This document shows positions 7,676-15,260 of a stretch of DNA of 18,698 nt, in pieces. Location: positions 2,033 to 20,730 of the forward strand of contig DCBE01000037.1 of assembly GCA_002313325.1 (NCBI GenBank), written 5' to 3'. The DNA comes from Flavobacteriaceae bacterium UBA1115 (GTDB taxonomy: Bacteria; Bacteroidota; Bacteroidia; Flavobacteriales; Flavobacteriaceae). Both the position numbers and the translations under genes were made by a program. Position 1 is the stretch's first letter, and the number at the start of each line of letters is the position of its first letter. The notes under the pieces were generated by a model. That model saw nothing but the letters and a program-made list of their open reading frames with translations, did no database searches and was not told the DNA's origin.

Positions 7676-8236
7676 TTAGTTGTTTTGAGTTCCTAAAATT
7701 TCAGCCAGTAACTTTCTAGCACGCATCAGTTTGACTTTGACGGTACTCTCGCTGCTGTTGAGCTTTTCAGCCATTTGTTTGATGCTCAATTCTTGGAGGT
7801 ACTTCAATTGGATTACTTCTCTATAACGGGGCTTTAAGTTTTTGATAGTGTTTAGTAGTGTTTCTAGACTTTGTTTGCGAATCAAATCGTCTTCAGGGCT
7901 GGGGGCGCTATCGGCAATTTTATGTGCTACTTCCTCACCAGCCTCTGTGGTAAAGGTGGTACTCGTATTTTTTCGTATTTGGTCGATGTGTAGATTTTTG
8001 GCGATGGTCGTAAGCCATGTTTTGAAACCAAAGGCTTGGTTATATGTCATGATTTTCTCAAATGCCTTTCCAAAACACCTAATGGTCAGGTCTTCGGCTT
8101 CATTTTCGTTTTGGGTACGCTGTATCATAAAGCCATACACATCGTTCCAAAAAAACTCCAATAAATACCGAAACGCATGCTGATCACCCTCTTGTGCCAG
8201 CTTGATTTTTTCGATAAGTGCAGTTGCTTCTGCCAC
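7676..8236 (-). CDS. RNA polymerase sigma-70 family (ECF) sigma factor
   Basis: A 186-residue group IV (extracytoplasmic function) sigma factor. Region 2 covers about residues 18-90 (AFRYLLEFFWNDVYGFM, AEDLTIRCFGKAFEKI, FKTWLTTIAKNLHIDQIRK) and binds core polymerase and the -10 element. Region 4, about 125-180 (LKPRYREVIQLKYLQ, then STVKVKLMRARKLL), is the helix-turn-helix for the -35 element. I chose GTG 8236, 4 bases after the upstream stop, because ECF proteins normally begin just before region 2. An ATG at 8299 would add 21 residues, but these only re-read the 3' end of the upstream gene in another frame. No anti-sigma factor is next to it; the neighbours are a small four-Cys membrane protein upstream and an Nramp-like carrier 1 base downstream. 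The signal it responds to is unknown. Confidence 0.88.
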   Translation of the reverse strand: MAEATALIEKIKLAQEGDQHAFRYLLEFFWNDVYGFMIQRTQNENEAEDLTIRCFGKAFEKIMTYNQAFGFKTWLTTIAKNLHIDQIRKNTSTTFTTEAGEEVAHKIADSAPSPEDDLIRKQSLETLLNTIKNLKPRYREVIQLKYLQELSIKQMAEKLNSSESTVKVKLMRARKLLAEILGTQNN

Positions 8237-8240
8237 TAAA

Positions 8241-8450
8241 TTAGTTGTTTTTTGGATCGGGAAGCGCGCAGTCCTTTTGCTGATTGGGCAACTTTCCACA
8301 GAGGCTACAAGCTTCTCCTTCTTTATTTAGAAAGGGGCTTTGACTCGCGCAAGTTCCAGCAAATTCGCCTCCCTTTTTAGCCCAAATTTTTATGGCGATA
8401 CCAGCAAAAGCAAGGCCCAAAAGTGTCAAGGTTATTAAAAAAAGTTCCAT
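8241..8450 (-). CDS. Small membrane-anchored four-cysteine protein
   Basis: A 69-residue protein with one hydrophobic helix (residues 3-23, FLITLTLLGLAFAGIAIKIW), a short KK stretch, then a polar tail with cysteines at 34, 48, 51 and 61 (C-x13-C-x2-C-x9-C). I recognise it as a type widespread in Flavobacteriales under names such as membrane or secreted protein, with no known function. The CxxC and flanking cysteines could bind zinc or an iron-sulfur cluster, or form disulfides, depending on topology. The positively charged residues after the helix suggest the tail may be cytoplasmic, though the short N-terminus makes this weak. It lies 20 bases after murB and 4 bases before the sigma factor. 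A weak -7 like box (TACTTTTA, 8454-8461) sits directly before its ATG. A role as membrane regulator of the sigma factor is a guess only. Confidence 0.8.
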   Translation of the reverse strand: MELFLITLTLLGLAFAGIAIKIWAKKGGEFAGTCASQSPFLNKEGEACSLCGKLPNQQKDCALPDPKNN

Positions 8451-8470
8451 GGTTAAAAGTAGCTAAAATA

Positions 8471-9487
8471 TTATTGTATTAGATTGACCTCAGGTTCTAG
8501 TGAAATGCCAAACTTTTTTTCGACGCCTTCCATCACCAATTTGGCGTGTTCCCACAGCGATTTTCCAGATAAAGTTCCGTAATTCACCAATACCAAGGCT
8601 TGTTTATCATGCATGCCTACTTTTTCCTTTTTGAGTCCTTTAAAACCGGCTTGTTCAATAAGCCAACCCGCAGGAATTTTATCAAAAGCACCGTCTATTT
8701 GGTAGTGGGGCATATTGGGGTATTTTTGAAGCAAACGTGCAGATTCCCCTTTAGGAACAATGGGGTTTTTAAAGAAACTACCAGCATTGCCTAATTTTTT
8801 TGGGTCGGGTAACTTACTTGTTCGGATTTGAACAACTGCTTTTGCAACGTCTCCAATGTTGGGTTTCTTGACGCCCATTTTCTTTAATGTTTCTTTTACA
8901 TTCGCATAGCCTATTTTTAGACGGTGCTTTTTTTTGGTCAAGGCCAACCTTACTGATGTTACAACGTATGCGTCTTTTAAATCGTTTTTGAAGGCGGAAT
9001 CTCTGTATCCAAAAGCACAGTCTTTAGCACTGAAAATTCTAGACTCTCCCGTCTTGCGATTGATGCACACGGCATCGTAAAAGACATCGCTTAACTCAAC
9101 GCCATAGGCGCCAATGTTTTGAATGGGTGCAGCACCGACCAGACCAGGGATGAGGCTTAAATTTTCTATACCTCCCAGGTCATTGGCAATACACCACATG
9201 ACTAAATCGTGCCATACCACACCAGCTCCTGCTGATACTATGGCCATATGTTCGCTTTCTTTGATGATGCGAATTCCAGGAATTGAAATTTTAATAACGG
9301 GTCTTGATAGATTTCCTAAAAATAAGACGTTGCTTCCACCTCCAATAATGAGCGCATCTTTGAAGGCGTATTCTTTTAGTTTTTCTTGTAAAGCTAAGCT
9401 AGAGGTTACTTCAACAAAAAGCGTTGTTGATGCCTCAACACCAAACGTATTGAACTTTTGTAATGAAACCTTATCGTTTTTTTTCAT
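8471..9487 (-). CDS. murB: UDP-N-acetylenolpyruvoylglucosamine reductase
   Basis: FAD-dependent cytoplasmic enzyme that reduces UDP-GlcNAc-enolpyruvate to UDP-MurNAc with NADPH, the second committed step of peptidoglycan synthesis. The 338-residue protein shows the FAD-binding IIGGGSNVLF (47-56), GAYG at 126-129, the YRDSAFK motif with the active-site Arg162, the proton-donor Ser237 in NAGSFFKNP, and the C-terminal LEPEVNLI with catalytic Glu. Presence of the YRDSAFK segment and overall length mark it as type I, as in E. coli. ATG 9487 lies 4 bases after the aminotransferase stop, so both are probably one transcript. An 8-A run follows the start codon but only encodes lysines. Confidence 0.97.
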   Translation of the reverse strand: MKKNDKVSLQKFNTFGVEASTTLFVEVTSSLALQEKLKEYAFKDALIIGGGSNVLFLGNLSRPVIKISIPGIRIIKESEHMAIVSAGAGVVWHDLVMWCIANDLGGIENLSLIPGLVGAAPIQNIGAYGVELSDVFYDAVCINRKTGESRIFSAKDCAFGYRDSAFKNDLKDAYVVTSVRLALTKKKHRLKIGYANVKETLKKMGVKKPNIGDVAKAVVQIRTSKLPDPKKLGNAGSFFKNPIVPKGESARLLQKYPNMPHYQIDGAFDKIPAGWLIEQAGFKGLKKEKVGMHDKQALVLVNYGTLSGKSLWEHAKLVMEGVEKKFGISLEPEVNLIQ

Positions 9488-9491
9488 GGGC

Positions 9492-10682
9492 TTATTTTTG
9501 ATAAGCGTCTAATCCAAGTTTTAAAAGGGTAATGGCTCGAATTAGTTTTTTTGAATTTAGCACAAATGCGATGCGTATCATGTTTTTACCTGCTAAATCA
9601 CCAGAGAAAAATCCATTTGCGGGCGCTACCATAAGCGTTTCGCCCTTGTCTTGGAAAGTTTCCAGCATCCACTTGGCAAAATGGTCGCTGTCCGTGACGG
9701 GAAGTTTGACCAAGCAATAAAAAGCACCTTTAGGTAAGGATACCGATACGCCTTCAATATTACTTAAATGCGCAATTGCGATCGTCCTTCTTTTTTCATA
9801 TTCTTCGATGGCATGATCTAAATATTGCTGCGATTCGTCAAGGGCAGCCTCACAAGCGTGTAGTGCAATGGTGGGCGGGCATAACCTTGACTGGGCAAAC
9901 TTTAGCGCAGCATGTGTTACTTCTTTGTTTTTTGTGATAAGGCAGCCTATTCTAGCGCCACACATGCTGTATCGCTTAGACATGGAGTCAATGAGTATGG
10001 CGTGCGCTGACAGATTTTCCAGCTGCATAACGGAGATGTGCTTGTGGCCGTCGTAGACAAACTCACGGTACACCTCATCAACAATAAAGAATATATCGTA
10101 CTTTTTGGCCAGTTGACCCAAACACTCAAGTTCCTCTTTACTATAAACATAACCAGAGGGATTGTTCGGGTTGCAAATGAAAAGTGCTCTTGTCTTAGAA
10201 GTTATTGCCGCTTCTATGGTTTCAATATTGGGGAGTGAAAACTGACTTTCAAACGATGACGGAATGCCTACAACCTTAACGCCGCATGCTGCTGCAAATG
10301 TTTCATAGTTAGCGTAAAATGGTTCCGGGATGATAAGCTCGTCGTCTTCGCTGGTGATGCAGTCTAAAGCCATAATAATGGCCTCACTAGCCCCTGTGGT
10401 TACCAGAATGTCTTCTGCATCAATTTCAATGTCGTGCTCTTGGTAATAAGAAACCAGCTTATTGCGGAACGAAACAGTTCCCTCAGAGGGTCCGTATGCA
10501 ACGACGTTATCTGAAAAATTTCGAATGGCTTCTAGTGCGCTTTTGGGACTGGCCAAATCAGGTTGCCCAATGTTGAGATGAAATACCTCAATACCACGCG
10601 CCTTTGCCATATTGGCTTGCTTGGCTAGCTTTCTAATGGGTGAGGTGGGTAAGTTTGCACCTTTCTTTGAAATAATCGGCAT
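9492..10682 (-). CDS. Pyridoxal phosphate-dependent aminotransferase (class I/II)
   Basis: A 396-residue fold-type I PLP enzyme of the AspC-like Igamma group. Diagnostic residues are NPNNPSG (171-177), D202 and Y205 (VDEVYREF) contacting the PLP ring, Schiff-base K236 in SMSKRYSMCGAR, R244 for the PLP phosphate and R370 (MIRIAFV) for the substrate carboxylate. The N-terminus (LPTSPIRKLAKQANMAKARG) and length are typical. Substrate cannot be fixed from sequence; aspartate, aromatic or other amino acids are possible. ATG 10682 is the start; a -7 like box CATCTTTG is 17 bases upstream. murB follows after 4 bases. The link to murB looks like operon convenience rather than a shared pathway, although an aminotransferase supplying a wall amino acid cannot be excluded. 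Confidence 0.93.
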   Translation of the reverse strand: MPIISKKGANLPTSPIRKLAKQANMAKARGIEVFHLNIGQPDLASPKSALEAIRNFSDNVVAYGPSEGTVSFRNKLVSYYQEHDIEIDAEDILVTTGASEAIIMALDCITSEDDELIIPEPFYANYETFAAACGVKVVGIPSSFESQFSLPNIETIEAAITSKTRALFICNPNNPSGYVYSKEELECLGQLAKKYDIFFIVDEVYREFVYDGHKHISVMQLENLSAHAILIDSMSKRYSMCGARIGCLITKNKEVTHAALKFAQSRLCPPTIALHACEAALDESQQYLDHAIEEYEKRRTIAIAHLSNIEGVSVSLPKGAFYCLVKLPVTDSDHFAKWMLETFQDKGETLMVAPANGFFSGDLAGKNMIRIAFVLNSKKLIRAITLLKLGLDAYQK

Positions 10683-10698
10683 TGAAATAGTTTGCCCG

Positions 10699-10706
10699 CA
10701 AAGATG
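10699..10706 (-). promoter_or_regulatory. Probable -7 promoter element for the aminotransferase-murB run
   Basis: The minus strand reads CATCTTTG, one mismatch from TAnnTTTG. Transcription would start near 10695, 13 bases before the ATG. It would drive the aminotransferase, murB and possibly the small membrane protein, sigma factor and transporter. No -33 element is visible. Confidence 0.35.
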
Positions 10707-10726
10707 CGAAAAATCAATGTTTTATG

Positions 10727-10742
10727 CGAAGATTATTCTTCG
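10727..10742 (-). repeat. Perfect 6-bp inverted repeat at the end of the DUF1573 gene
   Basis: CGAAGA and TCTTCG flank a 4-base loop, overlapping the last codons and stop of the DUF1573 gene. The stem would form in its mRNA, but no T-run follows, so it is at best a weak stop or a 3' end stabiliser. Confidence 0.35.
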
Positions 10743-11119
10743 GGTGCTTGCTCTACAACTTCCCCTTTGATTTTAAGGGCCACCATAGGGACAGAAGCAT
10801 TGGAAGCAACCGTGACGGTTTTTCGAATAGGTCCAACACGCCCTGTATCATATTTTACTTCAATGATATCAGATGCGCCAGGTGCAATGGGTGCATCTGG
10901 TTTTTTGGGAATGGTACAGCCACATGAAGAACGAACTTGTGTAATCTTCAGTTCTGACGTTCCTGTATTGGTAAACCTAAACTGACGGATGCCATCTTCT
11001 CCTTTAAGAATAGTACCGTAGTCAATGGTAAGAGAGTCAAATGTAATGACAGCAAAGTCTTGAGCAGTAGCTGTTAAACCTAATGCAACAGTGAAAAAAA
11101 ATATACATATTCTCTTCAT
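10733..11119 (-). CDS. Secreted DUF1573 domain-containing protein
   Basis: A 128-residue protein with a signal peptide: KR near the N-terminus, a hydrophobic core at about residues 4-17 and a likely cleavage around residue 20 (TATAQ/DF). The mature part is a single DUF1573 domain, an immunoglobulin-like beta-sandwich common in Bacteroidota. It carries the family core SSCGCT at 64-69, followed by IAPGASDIIEVKYDTG and KTVTVASN. The molecular function of DUF1573 is not known; periplasmic or surface location is inferred. The two cysteines C66 and C68 form a conserved CxC. It is preceded by its own TAATTTTG box with a leader of about 43 bases, and 50 bases separate it from the aminotransferase. 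Confidence 0.9.
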   Translation of the reverse strand: MKRICIFFFTVALGLTATAQDFAVITFDSLTIDYGTILKGEDGIRQFRFTNTGTSELKITQVRSSCGCTIPKKPDAPIAPGASDIIEVKYDTGRVGPIRKTVTVASNASVPMVALKIKGEVVEQAPEE

Positions 11120-11165
11120 GACGATAAATTTGGTTTTACTAAAATAAGCATTCGTGCCAATTGTG

Positions 11166-11173
11166 CAAAATTA
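11166..11173 (-). promoter_or_regulatory. -7 promoter element for the DUF1573 gene
   Basis: The minus strand reads TAATTTTG, an exact TAnnTTTG match within the 109-base divergent gap to valS. Expected transcription start is near 11162, leaving about 43 bases of leader. No -33 TTG is found at standard spacing. Confidence 0.45.
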
Positions 11174-11200
11174 GGGCTTTCAATTTCACTAATCGATGCC

Positions 11201-11208
11201 TACATTTG
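11201..11208 (+). promoter_or_regulatory. -7 promoter element for valS
   Basis: TACATTTG matches TAnnTTTG and points at valS (ATG 11229). Transcription would start near 11212 with a leader of about 17 bases, too short for a T-box or other attenuator. It is 27 bases from the opposing DUF1573 box. Confidence 0.5.
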
Positions 11209-11228
11209 CTAACAATAAGTACTAACGC

Positions 11229-13847
11229 ATGTCCATATCATCAAAATTCACACCAAAAGACGTAGAGCAAAAGTGGTATGACTACTGGACAGCGAATAAT
11301 TATTTTCGTTCTACACCAGACTCCCGCGAACCCTACACAATAGTGATTCCTCCACCAAACGTGACGGGTGCTCTGCACATGGGACATTTGATGAACAATA
11401 CACTTCAAGATGTATTGATTCGTCGCGCGCGAATGCGAGGATACAACGCTTGTTGGGTGCCAGGTACCGATCATGCCTCTATTGCGACAGAAGCAAAAGT
11501 GGTAAACAAGCTCAAAAGCCAAGGCATAGACAAGAATGAAATTGGAAGAGAAGTTTTTTTAGAACACGCCTGGAAATGGACAAATGAACACGAAGGTATT
11601 ATTCTCGATCAATTAAAAAAATTAGGGTGCACATGTGATTGGGATCGCGTTAAATTCACTCTCGACCCTGAAATGTCTGCTTCTGTCATTAAGGTATTTG
11701 TTGACTTGTATAACAAAGGAATGATTTACCGTGGTTTTCGCATGGTGCATTGGGATCCCGAGGCACAAACTACACTTTCAGACGAGGAGGTAATTTACGA
11801 GGAGCGACAAGGAAATCTTTACCACATTGCCTATGCCATTGAAGGCAGCGGCGAAAAAGTAGTTTTAGCCACAACAAGACCTGAAACACTTTTTGGTGAC
11901 ACTGCTGTTGCCATCAATCCGGAAGACGAACGTTATCTAGCATTGCATGGTAAAAAAGCCATAGTACCGATTGTTAATCGAGTTGTGCCAATCATAAAAG
12001 ATGCATATGTCAGTTTAGAGTTAGGAACAGGCTGTTTGAAAGTGACCCCAGCGCATGATGAAAATGACAAGGCCTTAGGTGAAAAGTACAAATTGGATGT
12101 TGTTGATATTTTTAACCCCGATGCCACGCTCAACCATCAGGGCTTGCATTACCAAGGCAAAGACAGGTTTGAGGTACGAAAAGCCGTGGTAAAAGAGTTA
12201 GAGGCCGCTGGTGCTCTGGTAAAAGTAACCCCTCATGTACACAAGGTTGGTGTTTCGGAAAGAACAAAGGCCGTTATAGAGCCTCGTTTGTCTGATCAAT
12301 GGTTCTTGAAAATGGCAGATTTAGCCAAACCAGCCATTGACGCAGTTGAAAATAACGATGTACAATTGGTGCCAAAAAAGTTTATCAACACCTATCGCCA
12401 CTGGATGAATAATATTCGAGACTGGAATATCTCAAGACAGCTGTGGTGGGGACACCAAATCCCGGCGTATTACTATGGTCCCAACAGAGAACATTTGGTG
12501 GTAGCTGACACCAAATTGGCAGCCCTTGAAAAAGCAAAGGCCGACAGTGGTAATACAGCACTGACGTTAGATGACCTACATCAAGACCCAGATGTGCTTG
12601 ATACGTGGTTTTCTTCATGGCTATGGCCCATATCGGTTTTTAATGGTGTGTTGGAACCTGACAATAAAGAAATTTCTTACTACTATCCCACGCAGGAATT
12701 GGTTACTGGCCCTGATATTCTTTTCTTTTGGGTAGCAAGAATGATCATGTCTGGCTATGCCTTACGCGACGAAAAACCATTTTCCCATGTTTACTTCACA
12801 GGACTTGTTCGAGATGGGCAAGGAAGAAAAATGTCCAAGCAACTCGGCAACTCTCCCGATGCGATTAAACTTATGGAAACCTACGGTGCCGACGGCGTAC
12901 GCGTGGGCTTACTTTTAAGTGCGGCGGCAGGGAATGATCTGTTGTTTGACGAAAATTTATGTCAACAAGGAAAAAACTTTGCCAATAAAATTTGGAATGC
13001 TTTCCGATTGATACAACAATGGGAGGTAGACAAAACCTTAGAAACATGTGCAACTGCAGCTGCAGGTATTGACTGGTACTCAGCCAAGTTTCAAAAAACA
13101 TTGGCTACCATTGATGACCACTTTAGCAAGTACCGTATCTCTGATGCCTTAATGTCCACGTATAAGCTTATTTGGGACGACTTCTGTTCTTGGCTTTTGG
13201 AAATCGTTAAGCCGGCTTACAATACGAGAATAGATCACGAGACCTATGCAAAAGTATGTATGCTTTTTGAAGATAACTTACGCCTTTTGCACCCCATCAT
13301 GCCCTTTCTGACAGAGGAACTATGGCATGCGCTTAAAGACCGTGCCATGGACGAAGCCTTGATTGTTTCGGATTGGCCAACCCTAAAAATAGTTGATACA
13401 GCTATTTTAGACCAATTTGATCACACAGCGGCCTTAGTCGCACAATTGCGAACTCTTCGCAAAGAGCAAAACATTTCTTTTAAAGAGCCGTTGGACTTGA
13501 TGGAAACTACCCATGACAATATTTCACTAAGACCTATAGTTGAGAAGTTGGTAAATATTCAAACTTGGGATACATCGGCAAAAGCACCGGAGCAAGCAAT
13601 TTCATTTAGGGTAAACGCACATGAGTATTATGTACCTGTTACTGATTCTAATATTGAGGAGGAGCGCAATAAGATAGAAGAAGAACTTGCTTATCTAGAA
13701 GGGTTCTTGCGTTCAGTGGAAAAAAAGTTAACAAACGAGAGTTTTGTTTCGTTTGCACCTGAACAAGTTGTGGTAATAGAACGAAAGAAAGCGGAGGATG
13801 CGCAAACCAAAATAGCGGCGCTTAAAGCACGACTTTCAGCGCTTTAA
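11229..13847 (+). CDS. valS: Valine--tRNA ligase
   Basis: Class Ia aminoacyl-tRNA synthetase charging tRNA-Val in the cytoplasm. The 872-residue protein has PPPNVTGALHMGH with the HIGH signature at 50-53, and the KMSKQ signature at 534-538. Between them lies the CP1 editing domain (for example TTRPETLFGDTAVAI and TPAHDENDKALGEKY) that clears mischarged threonine. The anticodon-binding helical domain follows (SDALMSTYKLIWDDFCSWLLEIVKP), and a C-terminal coiled coil of about 65 residues begins near NIEEERNKIEEEL, as is normal for ValRS. All parts are intact and length is typical. The gene is alone on its strand; its last bases overlap the convergent psd gene by 4. Confidence 0.98.
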   Translation: MSISSKFTPKDVEQKWYDYWTANNYFRSTPDSREPYTIVIPPPNVTGALHMGHLMNNTLQDVLIRRARMRGYNACWVPGTDHASIATEAKVVNKLKSQGIDKNEIGREVFLEHAWKWTNEHEGIILDQLKKLGCTCDWDRVKFTLDPEMSASVIKVFVDLYNKGMIYRGFRMVHWDPEAQTTLSDEEVIYEERQGNLYHIAYAIEGSGEKVVLATTRPETLFGDTAVAINPEDERYLALHGKKAIVPIVNRVVPIIKDAYVSLELGTGCLKVTPAHDENDKALGEKYKLDVVDIFNPDATLNHQGLHYQGKDRFEVRKAVVKELEAAGALVKVTPHVHKVGVSERTKAVIEPRLSDQWFLKMADLAKPAIDAVENNDVQLVPKKFINTYRHWMNNIRDWNISRQLWWGHQIPAYYYGPNREHLVVADTKLAALEKAKADSGNTALTLDDLHQDPDVLDTWFSSWLWPISVFNGVLEPDNKEISYYYPTQELVTGPDILFFWVARMIMSGYALRDEKPFSHVYFTGLVRDGQGRKMSKQLGNSPDAIKLMETYGADGVRVGLLLSAAAGNDLLFDENLCQQGKNFANKIWNAFRLIQQWEVDKTLETCATAAAGIDWYSAKFQKTLATIDDHFSKYRISDALMSTYKLIWDDFCSWLLEIVKPAYNTRIDHETYAKVCMLFEDNLRLLHPIMPFLTEELWHALKDRAMDEALIVSDWPTLKIVDTAILDQFDHTAALVAQLRTLRKEQNISFKEPLDLMETTHDNISLRPIVEKLVNIQTWDTSAKAPEQAISFRVNAHEYYVPVTDSNIEEERNKIEEELAYLEGFLRSVEKKLTNESFVSFAPEQVVVIERKKAEDAQTKIAALKARLSAL

Positions 13848-14497
13848 TTTTTTGACGCAATAAGCGTCACACCCCCTTTTACGACTTGCCCTTTTTTAAC
13901 AAGTACGGGCATTTCGATGGGTAGGAATACGTCAACTCTTGATCCAAATTTGATAAAACCAGCATCTGTTCCTTGCGTGACCACTTGTCCTTCTTCGGCA
14001 TAGTTCACAATACGTCTAGCTACTGCTCCTGCAATTTGACGATAAAGCACTTCGCCATAAGTTGGGTTATCAACCACAATGGTGGTTCTTTCATTTAAGG
14101 TTGATGATTTCGGATGCCAGGCAACAAGGTATTTGCCAGGGTGGTATTTGCTAAGCACAACCTTGCCAGAAACAGGATAACGGGTTACGTGTACATTTAA
14201 GGGAGACATAAAAATAGATACCTGTAGTCTTTTGCCATTAAAATATTCGAATTCCTCAACTTCTTTTACGATAACCACTTTTCCATCTACAGGTGACACA
14301 ACTGCGTCTTCAAGTGCAAGTGGCGGTCGATCGGGATTTCTGAAAAACTGCAGTATCAATACCAGAATAACAAGCAATGTAAGTTGGAGTGCGATACGCG
14401 ACCACTTAAGGCCTATAAACTGCTCCGCCAATAATGCAGCCATAGCTATGAGCACAAAACTTACGATGATTATGGTAAAGCCTTCTTTATGAAACAT
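13844..14497 (-). CDS. psd: Phosphatidylserine decarboxylase family protein (short, archaeal-type)
   Basis: A 217-residue pyruvoyl-dependent decarboxylase that converts phosphatidylserine to phosphatidylethanolamine at the inner membrane. Two hydrophobic segments lie at about 8-27 and 36-51. The catalytic Asp71 (SPVDGKV) and His103 (NVHVTRYP) are followed by the self-cleavage site G185-S186 in FIKFGSRVDVF, where the serine becomes the pyruvoyl group. This GS form and the short length fit the archaeal-type branch common in Bacteroidota. I prefer ATG 14497; a TTG at 14503 would add two residues. The start overlaps the cdsA stop by 11 bases, so the two are coupled; CdsA makes the CDP-diacylglycerol from which phosphatidylserine is built. 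The synthase pssA is not in the window. Confidence 0.92.
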   Translation of the reverse strand: MFHKEGFTIIIVSFVLIAMAALLAEQFIGLKWSRIALQLTLLVILVLILQFFRNPDRPPLALEDAVVSPVDGKVVIVKEVEEFEYFNGKRLQVSIFMSPLNVHVTRYPVSGKVVLSKYHPGKYLVAWHPKSSTLNERTTIVVDNPTYGEVLYRQIAGAVARRIVNYAEEGQVVTQGTDAGFIKFGSRVDVFLPIEMPVLVKKGQVVKGGVTLIASKN

Positions 14498-15260
14498 AAG
14501 CAAATAAATTCAACAATAATATATATATCGGTGCAGCCAATATTGAACTGTCGATGCGGTCGTAAATTCCGCCATGTCCTGGCAAAATATTTCCGCTGTC
14601 CTTGACGCCACAAACCCGTTTTATTTTCGATTGTATCAAATCACCTAATGTCCCTAATATGGCAGTCACCACTAGAATCAGGACCCAACTGTATTGGAAA
14701 CTGTCTATGTCAGCGGCAAACAATAGAGCTGCCGTACCAACAAGGACTCCGCCTAGGCTTCCTTCAATTGTTTTATTGGGTGAAATTTTGGGCGCTAGTT
14801 TTCGTTTTCCAAACAATGAACCAATTACATATGCGCCAGTATCGCTTAGCCATATAATACCAAAAAAATACAACACATACATGGGATTGGATTTTCCTAA
14901 CTGAGCGATTAAGAGCAATGGTATGCAAATTTGAAATAAGCCCAAATAATACACAGCTGCTTTGCTATAGCGCAACTGCTTTGAATTGCTAAAAAAACTC
15001 AACATTCCCAAACACCCAACAACTGCTACGTCAACTAGATAAGGATAGTATTCGGGGTTCAGTTGAAATGCAAAATATGCAAAGGGAAAGAAAAGGTAAC
15101 TTAAAACAATTTTTTTTTTGGTAATTGTTTGAAGTTCCCACTGCGCTATAATTGCCATTAGAAAAAGTATCGCAGTAAAAAAAGTAGCATCTATGTAAAG
15201 GCTGCCTAAGAGCAACCCAACATAAATAAAAGAAGTTAAAGAACGAATTAAAAAATTCAT
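14487..15260 (-). CDS. cdsA: Phosphatidate cytidylyltransferase (CDP-diglyceride synthase)
   Basis: Integral membrane enzyme making CDP-diacylglycerol from phosphatidic acid and CTP, the branch point of phospholipid synthesis. The 257-residue protein has about eight hydrophobic segments, WLSDTGAY with D140, SPNKTIEGS at 160-168, and the family signature from SKIKR (211) through KDSGN and PGHGG to YDRID (237). Its ATG shares the ATGA overlap with the end of the LUD gene, and its end overlaps psd, so the three are translationally linked. A run of ten A bases in the coding strand (15110-15119) encodes three lysines within residues 48-50 of the first cytoplasmic loop. Identification is secure. 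Confidence 0.95.
   Translation of the reverse strand: MNFLIRSLTSFIYVGLLLGSLYIDATFFTAILFLMAIIAQWELQTITKKKIVLSYLFFPFAYFAFQLNPEYYPYLVDVAVVGCLGMLSFFSNSKQLRYSKAAVYYLGLFQICIPLLLIAQLGKSNPMYVLYFFGIIWLSDTGAYVIGSLFGKRKLAPKISPNKTIEGSLGGVLVGTAALLFAADIDSFQYSWVLILVVTAILGTLGDLIQSKIKRVCGVKDSGNILPGHGGIYDRIDSSILAAPIYILLLNLFAYVS

Noticed and set aside
8237..8299. Extended N-terminus of the sigma factor from ATG 8299
   Set aside because: The extra 21 residues only re-read the end of the upstream four-Cys gene and contain no sigma feature; the GTG at 8236 fits region 2 and the gene spacing better. The ATG start is not excluded.
9477..9484. Eight-A runs just after the start codons of murB and rsfS (18301-18308) as phase-variation sites
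   Set aside because: Each only encodes Lys-rich N-termini common in AT-leaning genomes; eight bases is short and both genes are housekeeping.
11174..11228. T-box or other riboswitch in front of valS
   Set aside because: The predicted leader is only about 17 bases and T-boxes are not expected in Bacteroidota; no specifier or antiterminator structure is seen.
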